Shown: one piece after another, positions 43,435-51,511 of the stretch
How the letters are laid out: each line of letters starts with the position of its first letter
How positions within the stretch are numbered: position 1 is the stretch's first letter
Source of the DNA: Oceanobacillus sp. FSL K6-2867
GTDB taxonomy: Bacteria > Bacillota > Bacilli > Bacillales > Amphibacillaceae
Reading direction: 5' to 3'
Assembly: GCF_037963145.1 (NCBI RefSeq)
Contig: NZ_CP150144.1
Span: 434,001 to 498,000, forward strand
DNA: 64,000 nt
Position numbers and translations under genes: made by a program
The notes under the pieces: generated by a model
Seen by the model: only the letters and a program-made list of their open reading frames with translations
Databases searched by the model: none
Told to the model about the DNA's origin: nothing

Positions 43435-43463
43435 TTGACGTATATTTTTAATTTATATACAAT
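43435..43463 (+). promoter_or_regulatory. Promoter of the amino-acid ABC operon
   Basis: TTGACG (43435-43440), 17-bp spacer, TACAAT (43458-43463); about 40 bp before the substrate-binding protein gene. Confidence 0.75.
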
Positions 43464-43502
43464 TAACAAAATGCTCAAAATACTAAAAAGGGGGCTTTTA
43501 GC

Positions 43503-44297
43503 ATGAAAAGAATCAGATTTATCAGTTTAATAATTGGATTTATATTGTTCCTATCGGCTTGTGGTTCAAGTGATGACTCACAAGAAAATGAAAACGCTTC
43601 AAATCCTAATTCAACTGGAGATAGCGAGGTTTATTCTGTTGGTATTGATGTTACATATCCACCATTTGAATACCAGGAAGGTGGAGAATACAAAGGAATT
43701 GATATTGATTTAATTCATGCAATTGCTGAAGATCAAGGGTTTGAAATCGAGCTGGAGGCAATGGACTTCGGCGGAATCATACCTGCTATGCAAGCAGGGC
43801 AGCTGGATATCGCAATCGCTGGTATGAGTATCACGGAAGAAAGAAAAGAGATTGTTGATTTCTCCGAACCATATTTCGAAGCTGGAATAACATTGGTCGT
43901 AGGCGAGAAAAATGATGCGATTTCAAATGTTGATGACCTCAAAGGACATACCGTAGCTGTTAAAAATGGAACATCTGGTGCAAAATGGGCTGAGGATAAT
44001 AAAAAAGAATATGGATTTGATACAATCCAAGTTTCAGACAGTACGTCCATGTTCCAGGAAGTAACAAATGGAACTGCTGATGCTCTAATTGAGGATTATC
44101 CAGTTATTGCATACGCAATTGCTACAGATGACCTTCAGTTGAAAATCGTTGGAGATAGGTTAAACGGTGATAACTATGGCATCGCTGTATTAAAAGGTGA
44201 AAATGACGAGCTGCTTCAAAAAATCAATGATGGTTTAGCTAATTTGAGAGAGAGCGGCAAATACGACGAAATTATCAACACGTACATTGAAGAATAA
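43503..44297 (+). CDS. Polar amino acid ABC transporter substrate-binding lipoprotein
   Basis: 264 aa. Lipobox LSAC with Cys20. Family-3 extracellular solute-binding domain: VGIDVTYPPFEYQEGGEYKGIDIDLI (amino-acid contact strand), AMQAGQLDIAIAGMSITEERK, VKNGTSGAKWAED. Captures a polar amino acid (glutamine, arginine, glutamate or cystine are possible) outside the membrane. First gene of a three-gene importer operon, separated from the permease by a hairpin and repeat element. Confidence 0.93.
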   Translation: MKRIRFISLIIGFILFLSACGSSDDSQENENASNPNSTGDSEVYSVGIDVTYPPFEYQEGGEYKGIDIDLIHAIAEDQGFEIELEAMDFGGIIPAMQAGQLDIAIAGMSITEERKEIVDFSEPYFEAGITLVVGEKNDAISNVDDLKGHTVAVKNGTSGAKWAEDNKKEYGFDTIQVSDSTSMFQEVTNGTADALIEDYPVIAYAIATDDLQLKIVGDRLNGDNYGIAVLKGENDELLQKINDGLANLRESGKYDEIINTYIEE

Positions 44298-44447
44298 TAG
44301 AATACTTGGCGCGCTCTTAGTAGCGCGCTGATTTATTTTTAGAATTTTTTTATTCGCCAAGCCTTTAGGTGAATGCTTTAGTTGCACTTATGCAGCAAAA
44401 GAAAACTTATACCTTCTTTTGCTGCCAAAAAAAGGAGTGATAACAGG
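44298..44447 (+). other. Intercistronic hairpin and repeat element copy A
   Basis: A GCGCGC...GCGCGC hairpin (44309-44329), then T-rich sequence, looks like an attenuating or mRNA-stabilising hairpin that would raise binding-protein over permease levels. It is followed by element A (44357-44412), whose first 38 bases match 56446-56483. Confidence 0.6.
44357..44412 (+). repeat. Dispersed intergenic repeat, copy A
   Basis: The stretch beginning CCAAGCCTTTAGGTGAATGC and continuing TTTAGTTGCACTTATGCA matches copy B at 56446-56500 with about six substitutions in 38 bases; both end in CTTATAC. Both can fold into two small hairpins. Confidence 0.65.
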
Positions 44448-45092
44448 ATGCAAGTCATTTATGATTCGCTTCCCTATCTGTTCGAAGGGTTAAAAATAAC
44501 ACTATTTATATTTATTGTTGCTATTATTTTTGGTTTTCTCTTAGGATTAATTTTAGCATTATTTCGCCTGGCTCCAATCAAACTACTGAATTGGATGGCA
44601 AAAATTTTTATCGATGCTATTCGCGGAACACCGATACTTGTGCAATTATTTTTCTTCTATTATGGATTAAATTCACTAGAGTTCATATCTTTAGATCGTA
44701 CTACTGCCGGTATTATTACCGTAGCAATTAACGCTGGAGCATATTTTGCAGAGAATATTCGTGCTGGGATTCAATCAATGGATAAAGGACAAACAGAGGC
44801 AGCGAGATCACTTGGTCTTACCGCAACACAAAACATGAGGCATATTATTCTGCCACAAGCATTTAGAAGAATGCTTCCAACATTTACGAACCAGGCAATT
44901 ATCAGTTTAAAGGATACCTCCCTGCTTTCTATCATTGGTATTGCTGACTTAACCCAGCAAGGGAATGTTGTTATTGCCTCAACCTTTAAAGCATTTGAAA
45001 TATGGCTAGCAGTTGGTGTCATGTATTTTATCATGATTTATCTATTATCCTTACTATCCAGTTACCTGGAAAGGAGATTTGAATTACGATGA
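44448..45092 (+). CDS. Polar amino acid ABC transporter permease
   Basis: 214 aa, His/Glu/Gln/Arg/opine family permease with about five membrane segments. EAA-loop: [31 protein letters not shown] (about 123-153), the ATPase docking site. ATG 44448 follows AAAGGAGTGATAACAGG; upstream frame lies in the intercistronic element. Ends in a 4-bp ATGA overlap with the ATPase gene, so translation is coupled. Confidence 0.94.
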   Translation: MQVIYDSLPYLFEGLKITLFIFIVAIIFGFLLGLILALFRLAPIKLLNWMAKIFIDAIRGTPILVQLFFFYYGLNSLEFISLDRTTAGIITVAINAGAYFAENIRAGIQSMDKGQTEAARSLGLTATQNMRHIILPQAFRRMLPTFTNQAIISLKDTSLLSIIGIADLTQQGNVVIASTFKAFEIWLAVGVMYFIMIYLLSLLSSYLERRFELR

Positions 45093-45820
45093 CTACGATG
45101 ATTGAAGTGAAAAATTTAAAAAAGAATTACGACAGGTTAGAAGTTTTACAGGATATTTCTGTAAATATTAAAGAAAAACAAGTTGTGTGTATTATTGGCG
45201 CATCTGGTTCAGGTAAAAGTACATTTTTACGCTGTATGAATCGTCTGGAGGATATCACTTCTGGTCAAGTTATCATTGATGGAAAAAATATCACAGATAA
45301 AACTACCAACATTAATAAGATTAGGCAAGAAGTCGGTATGGTGTTTCAGCATTTTAACCTTTTCCCACATAAAACTGTTATGCAAAATATCATCCTCGCA
45401 CCAATGAAAACCAAAGGGGTTTCTAAAGAGGAGGCCGTTAAAAAAGGAGAAGAGCTTCTTGCTAAAGTAGGACTAAGTGATAAGGCGGACAGCTACCCAG
45501 GCTCATTGTCCGGGGGGCAGAAGCAGCGTGCAGCAATCGCCCGTGCACTTGCGATGAATCCCAAAGTCATGTTATTCGATGAACCGACCTCTGCCCTTGA
45601 TCCTGAAATGGTCGGTGATGTTCTTGAAGTAATGAAAGAGCTTGCCCATGAAGGGATGACAATGGTAGTCGTCACGCATGAAATGGGCTTTGCCCGAGAA
45701 GTTGCTGATCGTGTTCTTTTTATCGATAAAGGAATTATCGTTGAAGAAAACGCACCTGCTGAGCTCTTTGGAAATCCTCAGCACGAACGAACTCAATCCT
45801 TTTTAAGTAAAGTGCTGTAA
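45089..45820 (+). CDS. Polar amino acid ABC transporter ATP-binding protein
   Basis: 243 aa ABC ATPase. Walker [11 protein letters not shown] (about 35-44), Q-loop [14 protein letters not shown], signature [15 protein letters not shown] (about 138-152), Walker [15 protein letters not shown] and switch His in [10 protein letters not shown]. The FQHFNLFPH sequence is typical of the GlnQ/ArtM class. ATG 45089 overlaps the permease stop. Last gene of the operon. Confidence 0.95.
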   Translation: MTTMIEVKNLKKNYDRLEVLQDISVNIKEKQVVCIIGASGSGKSTFLRCMNRLEDITSGQVIIDGKNITDKTTNINKIRQEVGMVFQHFNLFPHKTVMQNIILAPMKTKGVSKEEAVKKGEELLAKVGLSDKADSYPGSLSGGQKQRAAIARALAMNPKVMLFDEPTSALDPEMVGDVLEVMKELAHEGMTMVVVTHEMGFAREVADRVLFIDKGIIVEENAPAELFGNPQHERTQSFLSKVL

Positions 45821-45911
45821 TGATAAGAAGGAGCTGGATTCTCAATTGAGATGATGGCTCTTATTTTAGTTAGCAGCAAGGAACAGTAATTAACACAATT
45901 ATTTTTTGCCG

Positions 45912-46058
45912 CTAATTCCATATTCTAAACAACGCAGAAATTCCTTGAAAAACAATTCGTACCAGAAATATAATAAGCTCCGGTATAAATAAAAGTATAT
46001 CAACAATCATATCCCAGCTTGTTTTCTTTCGCTCTTCCCTTCTCCTTATTGCATTCAT
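45912..46058 (-). CDS. 48-aa cationic single-pass membrane protein candidate
   Basis: ORF on the minus strand from ATG 46058 to TAG at 45912-45914. N-terminus is basic (NAIRRREERKKTSWD), then a hydrophobic segment of about 25 residues (MIVDILLFIPELIIFLVRIV) and an amphipathic tail ending in FRIWN. AGGAAGGAAG lies 12-17 bases upstream, a loose but usable RBS. Family not recognised. Could be a small membrane regulator or toxin-like peptide; supported only by composition and RBS. Confidence 0.5.
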   Translation of the reverse strand: MNAIRRREERKKTSWDMIVDILLFIPELIIFLVRIVFQGISALFRIWN

Positions 46059-46144
46059 GCTAGAATTACACTTCCTTCCTTTTAGGTATGCTATCTATTT
46101 ATACGACTTAATTTATAATTGGTTTCATTTCAAGTATAAACGAA

Positions 46145-46411
46145 TTAATTGTTCCCTCTTAATCTAGATAAGGCTTCTCTTATAAAGCTAATTGCCAGCA
46201 TTGCAGCTACTAGTGCACCAGCAAAGAAAGCAATCGTGTAGGATGTTATGTTTTCAGGATTAACTTGATTATGTATATCAAAAGACAGGAAATGAACCTC
46301 GATTGCACCCTCCTCCTTTGCGACGTCAATCAATTTCAGTCCTGTTTGTAATGCAGCAATTGCAAGGCAAGTCAAAAATATCGCCAGCATCCAGCGAATG
46401 ATAGTACCCAT
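46145..46411 (-). CDS. Small membrane protein, two predicted TM segments
   Basis: 88 aa. Hydrophobic segments at residues about 4-24 and 57-78, connected by a loop of about 30 polar residues, and a basic C-terminus (REALSRLRGNN). AAAAGGAGAGGGAAG immediately precedes ATG 46411. No family recognised. Same orientation as the 48-aa protein and the acetyltransferase gene, so possibly one transcript. Confidence 0.7.
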   Translation of the reverse strand: MGTIIRWMLAIFLTCLAIAALQTGLKLIDVAKEEGAIEVHFLSFDIHNQVNPENITSYTIAFFAGALVAAMLAISFIREALSRLRGNN

Positions 46412-46445
46412 CTTCCCTCTCCTTTTCTCAAAATTGCATGCAAAT

Positions 46446-47006
46446 TTATTCTGTGTCGTTATTCCGATAATAGATTAATAAATCTGTCCAACGGCCACGT
46501 TCATAGGTGAATTCATTTCTCGTACATTCATACATAAACCCAGCACTTTCAGCTAGTCGAATTGACGGTTCATTATCTATATTGATATGCAGCTCGATAC
46601 GGTGATAATTTAATTGCTTGAAAAATAACTGCGTGGCAGCGATAACACTTTCTTTACCATAGCCTTTTTTCCAAAACTGATTATGTATAAAATATCCCAT
46701 CATCCCCCATTGGTATTTCGTCCGCAATATTGTCGATAACTCGACAGTACCAACGTTTGCGTTATCTTCTTTTCGGAATACGCCTAGAATATACATTTCA
46801 TCCTTTTTGGCCCCTTCATGAAACTTTTGAATCCATTTAATAAACCAATCCTTTGTAAAACGGGACATGGCGATATAACCTTCATCGTATTTGGATTGAG
46901 ATGGCAATCGTCGACTAAATTGTGTATACCAATTTAAATAATCCTGCTTCTGGTACGGTCGGATAATTAATCGTTTTGTTTCATATGTTAAATCTGACAC
47001 TTTCAC
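46446..47006 (-). CDS. GNAT family N-acetyltransferase (RimJ/RimL-like)
   Basis: 186 aa. Starts ETKRLIIRPYQKQDYLNW in the usual RimJ/L style; acetyl-CoA site around KKGYGKESVIAATQLFF (about 117-133) and the later HIELHINIDNEPSIRLAESAGF motif (RIELHI...SIRLAEKAGF type). Acetylates an amino group of a protein N-terminus or small molecule; substrate unknown. Start is GTG 47006 after AAAGGGGATGAAGCT. Confidence 0.88.
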   Translation of the reverse strand: MKVSDLTYETKRLIIRPYQKQDYLNWYTQFSRRLPSQSKYDEGYIAMSRFTKDWFIKWIQKFHEGAKKDEMYILGVFRKEDNANVGTVELSTILRTKYQWGMMGYFIHNQFWKKGYGKESVIAATQLFFKQLNYHRIELHINIDNEPSIRLAESAGFMYECTRNEFTYERGRWTDLLIYYRNNDTE

Positions 47007-47027
47007 AGCTTCATCCCCTTTCCAATA

Positions 47028-47783
47028 TCATTGAAACAAATGATGAAGCAGTCTATCTTTATCATCAAAAAATTGCTTCATCACTTTATAATGCTCTGTA
47101 TCTTCTAAACTTTGTTTTTCCAAGCCTTTCTCTGTAAGCTGAATAATAACTGCATCTGGATAAGCCATCAGTATCGGAGAATGTGTAGATATGATAAATT
47201 GTGATCCTTGATTTACGAGTTCATGGATTCTTGCCAGCATGGATAATTGTCTTAATGGGGATAATGCTGCTTCTGGTTCATCTAATATATATAAACCCCT
47301 GCCACGGAATCGGTTGGTAAAAGCAGCAAAGAAAGATTCACCATGTGATTGTTCATGCAGCGACTTTCCACCAAATGAATCGATAATTCGTGAACCTCCA
47401 ATAGAAGATGCGTCCATTTCTTCAATATTGCTCGCAACATTATAAAACGATTCAGCCCTGAAAAAGAAGTTGTCATTGGGAAGATAGGGTCCCTTAGCAA
47501 TCCTTAAAAACTGATCTAAATTCGAATGTGAGTCAAAGCTTGAAAAATTAAAATTCTTCGTGCCTCCCTCTGGATTAAAGCCAAGTGCAATTGCAATCCC
47601 TTCTAGCAAAGTAGATTTTCCCATCCCATTTTCTCCCACAATATAAGTTACATTCGGATGAAATGACAACTTTTTTAAATTTTTTATAACGGGAAGATCA
47701 AAGGGGAATGTATCATATGAATGAATGCGATTCTTATATAATTGAAGCTCTTTAATATACTGATTATCTTGATTTAATCTCAT
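47028..47783 (-). CDS. AAA/ABC-type ATPase (predicted, COG3910-like)
   Basis: 251 aa. Walker A VGENGMGKSTLL (about 49-60), ABC-like signature around SHGESFFAAF, Walker B GLYILDEPEAALSP (about 164-177) and ISTHSPILMAYPDA with switch His. The fold is that of stand-alone SMC/ABC-like ATPases. No transporter permease or nuclease partner is adjacent; it sits between an acetyltransferase and an unknown gene. Such ATPases are often annotated only as predicted ATPase; a defence role is not supported by neighbours. Confidence 0.87.
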   Translation of the reverse strand: MRLNQDNQYIKELQLYKNRIHSYDTFPFDLPVIKNLKKLSFHPNVTYIVGENGMGKSTLLEGIAIALGFNPEGGTKNFNFSSFDSHSNLDQFLRIAKGPYLPNDNFFFRAESFYNVASNIEEMDASSIGGSRIIDSFGGKSLHEQSHGESFFAAFTNRFRGRGLYILDEPEAALSPLRQLSMLARIHELVNQGSQFIISTHSPILMAYPDAVIIQLTEKGLEKQSLEDTEHYKVMKQFFDDKDRLLHHLFQ

Positions 47784-47859
47784 TTTTTACTCCCTCTACA
47801 AATATGTAATGGAGTCATGTCTTATGCATATGAGCAAAAGTTAAAACTCCTGGTTATGT

Positions 47860-48333
47860 CTAATCCCAATGATTGAATACTACATGACCAACTGTTTCAG
47901 GCTGCCAATACAGCAAATCAGCTAATTCTCCTTTACTTAAATCATTTTCGTTAAGTAAGATTCCCTTTTTACGCCCTGGTCTCAGCTGAATTCGTTCATC
48001 TAATTCCTCCGGCTGCAAAATCGTATAGCAGGCTGCGAATTGTTTGGTTAATGTTGGCTCATCAATAAATGTTAGTTTAAAATAATCAGCCTCACTTGCA
48101 ACAGCCAGGTAAGGATAGTTCTCATTTAAGAGCAGGTGCAATCGTTTTTTTATAACTTCAAGCTCTACATGGAAAAAATTCGTATCAATTTGCGGTTCTG
48201 TAAATGCTATTATCATCCCATCTAGCTGTGCAATCAGTGCATAGCATAATTGCTTAAATTCCTTACCATTTGGTTTTCGGAAACGATCATCTGTGCGATG
48301 AATTTGTCCTGTGATACCTCTTTGGAGAATCAT
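47860..48333 (-). CDS. Hypothetical protein, 157 aa
   Basis: Soluble protein with no membrane segment, signal or motif known to me. The second half contains EELDERIQLRPGRKKGILLNEN and ends WQPETVGHVVFNHWD; the first half has an alternating beta pattern. AACGGAGGGAATTTT precedes ATG 48333, a good RBS, and neighbours share its orientation, so it is most likely real. Confidence 0.7.
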   Translation of the reverse strand: MILQRGITGQIHRTDDRFRKPNGKEFKQLCYALIAQLDGMIIAFTEPQIDTNFFHVELEVIKKRLHLLLNENYPYLAVASEADYFKLTFIDEPTLTKQFAACYTILQPEELDERIQLRPGRKKGILLNENDLSKGELADLLYWQPETVGHVVFNHWD

Positions 48334-48372
48334 AAAATTCCCTCCGTTATTTGTTTGACAGAAACCAACTGA

Positions 48373-48711
48373 TTACCAAATTGCTTTTGCATCTTCAAGC
48401 TTTTCCAGCTCAACCCTTAGCTTCTGCATTGTTGTTGGACAAACAGTATTATATTCCTTGATTTTATTATTAATTTTCTTAATGTCTTTTTCCGTTTTAG
48501 CAGTATGCACCATGCTAGCAATTTCCTTTTGCAACTTCAGCCAATACGGCAAATATCCTGCATCTTTGGCAATTTGCTGGAAGTTTTGAAAAACATCTCT
48601 TTCCACATAGCCCTTCGGCAACGGCTTCCCCGCACCCTTTAAGTCATAATTATCTTTCTCACCAGCTGCTTCGAGTATATCACCAATTAAATCATTATAC
48701 TTTTTATCCAA
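48373..48711 (-). CDS. DUF1992 (DnaJ-homologue C28-like) protein
   Basis: 112 aa. GDILEAAGEKDNYDLKGAGKPLP and AGYLPYWLKLQKEIA are the DUF1992 signature, a domain found in bacteria and in eukaryotic DNAJC28; there is no J domain here. TTG 48711 lies eight bases after AAAGGAGAA and gives the standard family N-terminus; the longer open frame to 48801 has no RBS. Function unknown. Confidence 0.87.
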   Translation of the reverse strand: MDKKYNDLIGDILEAAGEKDNYDLKGAGKPLPKGYVERDVFQNFQQIAKDAGYLPYWLKLQKEIASMVHTAKTEKDIKKINNKIKEYNTVCPTTMQKLRVELEKLEDAKAIW

Positions 48712-48824
48712 TGTCAGTTCTCCTTTTCGATCATATGGACTGCGAATTGCTTCGTTTTGACAATTAAATCTGACATAGCTTTTATAGTAAATAATATGCA
48801 AATCTAATCTGAAATTGAACCAGC

Positions 48825-49052
48825 TTAATTGGGTGCAACAAGCTCTACCTTTATTGTATCTGGATACTCGAGAAAAACAGCATAATGATGCTCCTTGTAT
48901 AAAATAGGAATTCCCATTTGCTCGAATTGCTTTCCCCCTTTACTTCAAGTTTGGTAAAGCTCATATCTCAACTTTTCCAAGAACCAGCCCCAAAATGCAA
49001 CCGAGTTTTCCAATTGGAAACATTTATTTCCACATAGACCCTTTGTCATCAT
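48825..49052 (-). pseudogene. Decayed VOC (glyoxalase/bleomycin-resistance) family gene
   Basis: On the minus strand a degraded gene can be pieced together. From ATG 49052, one frame reads YVEINVSNWK, a second NSVAFWGWFLEKLRYELYQ, then a TGA, then the same frame reads KQFEQMGIPILYKEHHYA and VFLEYPDTIKVELVAPN before TAA at 48825-48827. These match the start and end of a single VOC domain, so at least one frameshift, an in-frame stop and a central deletion of about 60-70 codons are present. Too short to be functional. Confidence 0.72.
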
Positions 49053-49339
49053 TTATTTCTCTTTATTTTAGTTTTTCAATCTACCATATTATATTTCGCT
49101 ATTTCTTTCATAAATTCCTTTATTTACCCAGGGCTTTGCTCTGTTTTTTCCCCTCCTGTTAAATTAGACGAAGTACTTTCCTAAAAAGTTTTCATTTAAT
49201 CCACATCATACTATGAAACTCTTTTAAACTCACAGGTATAAACACGCTGTTTTATTGGCATAATTCTAACAAAATACTTTCTATTATCGTCCCCTCCATG
49301 TAAAATAGAAATAAAAATGGTCGAAAGTAGTGATTTTGA
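49053..49339. other. Intergenic region before the AI-2E family transporter
   Basis: About 290 bp, AT-rich, no ORF, RNA motif or strong promoter identified. Confidence 0.4.
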
Positions 49340-50434
49340 TTGGTTCATAAACGATGGTTTCAAGTAATGCTTTTTTTAATTATGCTTTTTCTCTTAATCT
49401 GGCTTGTTTCAATTACACATTTCATCTTTTTTCCAGTTATTAGATTAATTGGTGCTGTTGCACTGCCAATCATTGGTGCTGGAATTTTGTTCTACTTAAC
49501 GAAGCCATTAATGCATTTGTTCATGCGTCTAAAAATAAATAAAATATTCTCGATTATATTTGTGTACTTAACACTTATCTTAATTGCAACGTTATTCATT
49601 ATTTTCATTTGGCCGATTGCGCAGAATCAGTTCGCTACAATGATTGACAGCATACCACAAATGGTAAAACTTGCTGAAGAAACAATTCAGTGGGTACAGA
49701 AAAACTACGAAGCTATTCCAGAGCAGGCTGTTTCGATGATCAATGACTTCGTCGCTGACCTCCCAACACATCTGGAAGGGATTGCGAATAATATTCCAAG
49801 CTTTATTGGTGGCATCTTAGGGCAAGTTGTTTCGATTGCAATGGGAATTGTACTTATTCCGTTCTTCCTGTTCTTTATGCTGAAGGATGGGGATAAATTA
49901 ATTCCATTTATCACGCAAGTATTCAGCAAAAAAAAAGCAGACAACATTCGCAGCCTGCTAATTAAGATGGACAATGTTCTATCTTCTTTCATCCAAGGGC
50001 AGCTGCTTGTTAGTTTCTTTGTTGGAGTCTTGCTGTTAATTGGCTATCTCATTATCGGATTGGAGTATGCTCTAGCGTTCGCCCTTTTCGGAATGCTTAC
50101 CAATGTCATACCTTTTCTCGGTCCGTATTTAGCTGTAATCCCTGCATTAATTGTCGGGGGGTTTCAGGATCCAATGAATCTTATTTGGATTTCCTTAATT
50201 ATGTTCATCGCCCAGCAAATTGAAAGTTCAGTTATTTCGCCGAATGTTATGGGTCAAGTATTGCAACTGCACCCGTTAACGGTGATAACAGTTATTCTTG
50301 CTGCCGGAAGCATTGCCGGATTCCTCGGTATTTTATTCGCCGTACCTTTCTATGCATTGCTTCGAACAATCATTATGCATTTTTATAATACGTATCGGGA
50401 TTCTAAGAAACATAAGGAAGATGCATTGATATAA
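49340..50434 (+). CDS. AI-2E family transporter (TqsA/PerM-type)
   Basis: 364 aa with seven or eight membrane segments in the usual pattern: three near the N-terminus, an extracytoplasmic helical section (about 90-155), then GLEYALAFALFGMLTNVIPFLGPYLAVIPA (about 237-266) and QQIESSVISPNVMGQVLQLHPLTVI (about 292-316), the family signature. Members export autoinducer-2, other small molecules or act as sodium/proton antiporters; not resolvable. Start TTG 49340 with a weak AGTGAT RBS; ATG start a few codons later is possible. Confidence 0.9.
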   Translation: MVHKRWFQVMLFLIMLFLLIWLVSITHFIFFPVIRLIGAVALPIIGAGILFYLTKPLMHLFMRLKINKIFSIIFVYLTLILIATLFIIFIWPIAQNQFATMIDSIPQMVKLAEETIQWVQKNYEAIPEQAVSMINDFVADLPTHLEGIANNIPSFIGGILGQVVSIAMGIVLIPFFLFFMLKDGDKLIPFITQVFSKKKADNIRSLLIKMDNVLSSFIQGQLLVSFFVGVLLLIGYLIIGLEYALAFALFGMLTNVIPFLGPYLAVIPALIVGGFQDPMNLIWISLIMFIAQQIESSVISPNVMGQVLQLHPLTVITVILAAGSIAGFLGILFAVPFYALLRTIIMHFYNTYRDSKKHKEDALI

Positions 50435-50448
50435 CGTTTCATTTTATA

Positions 50449-50488
50449 AAACCGCGGAGAAATTGAGTTTTCTCGGCGGTTTTTTTAT
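50449..50488 (+). terminator. AI-2E transporter gene terminator
   Basis: AACCGC...GCGGTT stem with inner AGAAA/TTTCT pairing (50449-50480), followed by seven Ts. Confidence 0.85.
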
Positions 50489-50740
50489 GGTTGCAGCTCA
50501 GTCCAATGGAAAGTCAACGGTTCGTTGATTGTATAGGTATGCTTTTTTTCTGTTACCAAGCTTGTTTATCGATTGCAGATTAAATAATATAATTTGTACT
50601 ACTATGCTCTAGGTTGAGTTTACTGGAATGAAATTGTCAGTACTTAATGATGCACTCCGCTAGCTTGGGACATTTTTGACGGGCTTCAGCGATCGATAGA
50701 AATGCCCTCTCTATTTTTTCCGCTTATATCCTCTATAAGG
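50489..50740. other. Intergenic region, no feature seen
   Basis: About 250 bp between a terminator and the tandem repeat. No ORF with RBS, no recognised RNA element. Confidence 0.4.
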
Positions 50741-51002
50741 TTCCAAATGAGTATTAGATTTGTTCGTCGGTTCTCCATACTTGCTTTGAATTACTGAATA
50801 AGTTAAATTCCTATTAGTTTGGGAGCTCATCATTTCTATGTGTTACCGTATTAGTTGATCCTCTTTTTTTGGACACTCATTATCCCTTTGAGTTACCGAA
50901 TAAATTGAGCTTTTCCTCGGCTAGTGGCTCATCACTGTCATGAATTACCGAATGAACTTATCTTCTCTCTGTTCCAGGACCCATCACTATTACTGTTTTA
51001 TA
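50741..51002. repeat. Degenerate tandem repeat, about 52-bp period
   Basis: Units begin with a TTACYGAAT-like box at 50791 (TTACTGAATA), 50843 (TTACCGTATT), 50893 (TTACCGAATA), 50945 (TTACCGAATG) and a weak one at 51003; steps are 52, 50, 52 and 58 bp. Each unit has a GG-rich middle followed by CTCATCA/CTCATTA-like sequence. A partly matching unit lies before 50791. Not part of any ORF. Confidence 0.65.
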
Positions 51003-51047
51003 TTACAAATAATCAAGTACTTCTTTTTTAGTAATTTCTTAATAACT

Positions 51048-51137
51048 CTTGCATTACAAGGTAATACAACATATACTAAAAACATACCTTGTAATACAAG
51101 ACTTATATTCCATAAACTAAATACCTTGCTATACAAG
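51048..51137. promoter_or_regulatory. Triple palindromic operator before the PadR gene
   Basis: CTTGCATTACAAG (51048-51060), CTTGTAATACAAG (51088-51100) and CTTGCTATACAAG (51125-51137): three near-identical 13-bp dyads 40 and 37 bp apart. The first overlaps the -35 of a promoter TTGCAT-16-TATACT (51050-51077). The third ends 5 bp before the RBS. Likely PadR autoregulatory sites. Confidence 0.75.
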
Positions 51138-51157
51138 TTAAAGGAGGGGATAAAAAC

Positions 51158-51511
51158 GTGTCAACAACCCAGATGATGAAGGGGATTTTAGATGGTTGTA
51201 TACTTGCCATTATTAAGAATAAGGAAGTCTATGGCTATGAGCTAGCTGAAAAATTGGGAGAATATGGGTTCTCCAACTTTAGTGAAGGTACTATCTATCC
51301 CTTATTATTGCGAATGCAAAAAGAAAAATTAGTAACCTCGATATTAAAGAAATCCACAGCAGGACCAAAACGAAAATATTATCGACTCACAGAAAATGGT
51401 GATCAAGCGTTAAAAGATTTTATAAGAAGATGGGAGAGCTTACAGACAAACGTTAACCATGTTTTGGCACAAGAAACAAAAAATGAAAGGAAGATTAAAA
51501 ACGATGTATGA
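51158..51511 (+). CDS. PadR family transcriptional regulator
   Basis: 117 aa. Winged helix typical of PadR: MMKGILDGCILAIIKNKEVYGYELAEKL, FSEGTIYPLLLRMQKEKLV and GPKRKYYRLTENGDQAL. Dimerisation helix at the end. GTG 51158 follows AAAGGAGGGGATAAAAAC. Overlaps the next gene by 8 bp. Probably represses its own two-gene operon through the three upstream palindromes. Confidence 0.95.
   Translation: MSTTQMMKGILDGCILAIIKNKEVYGYELAEKLGEYGFSNFSEGTIYPLLLRMQKEKLVTSILKKSTAGPKRKYYRLTENGDQALKDFIRRWESLQTNVNHVLAQETKNERKIKNDV

Noticed and set aside
47028..48333. ATPase plus unknown gene as an anti-phage defence system
   Set aside because: No nuclease, reverse transcriptase or toxin domain is visible, and the surroundings are housekeeping genes.
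50791..51003. CRISPR array
   Set aside because: Repeats are too divergent, units are contiguous without unique spacers, and no cas gene is present.
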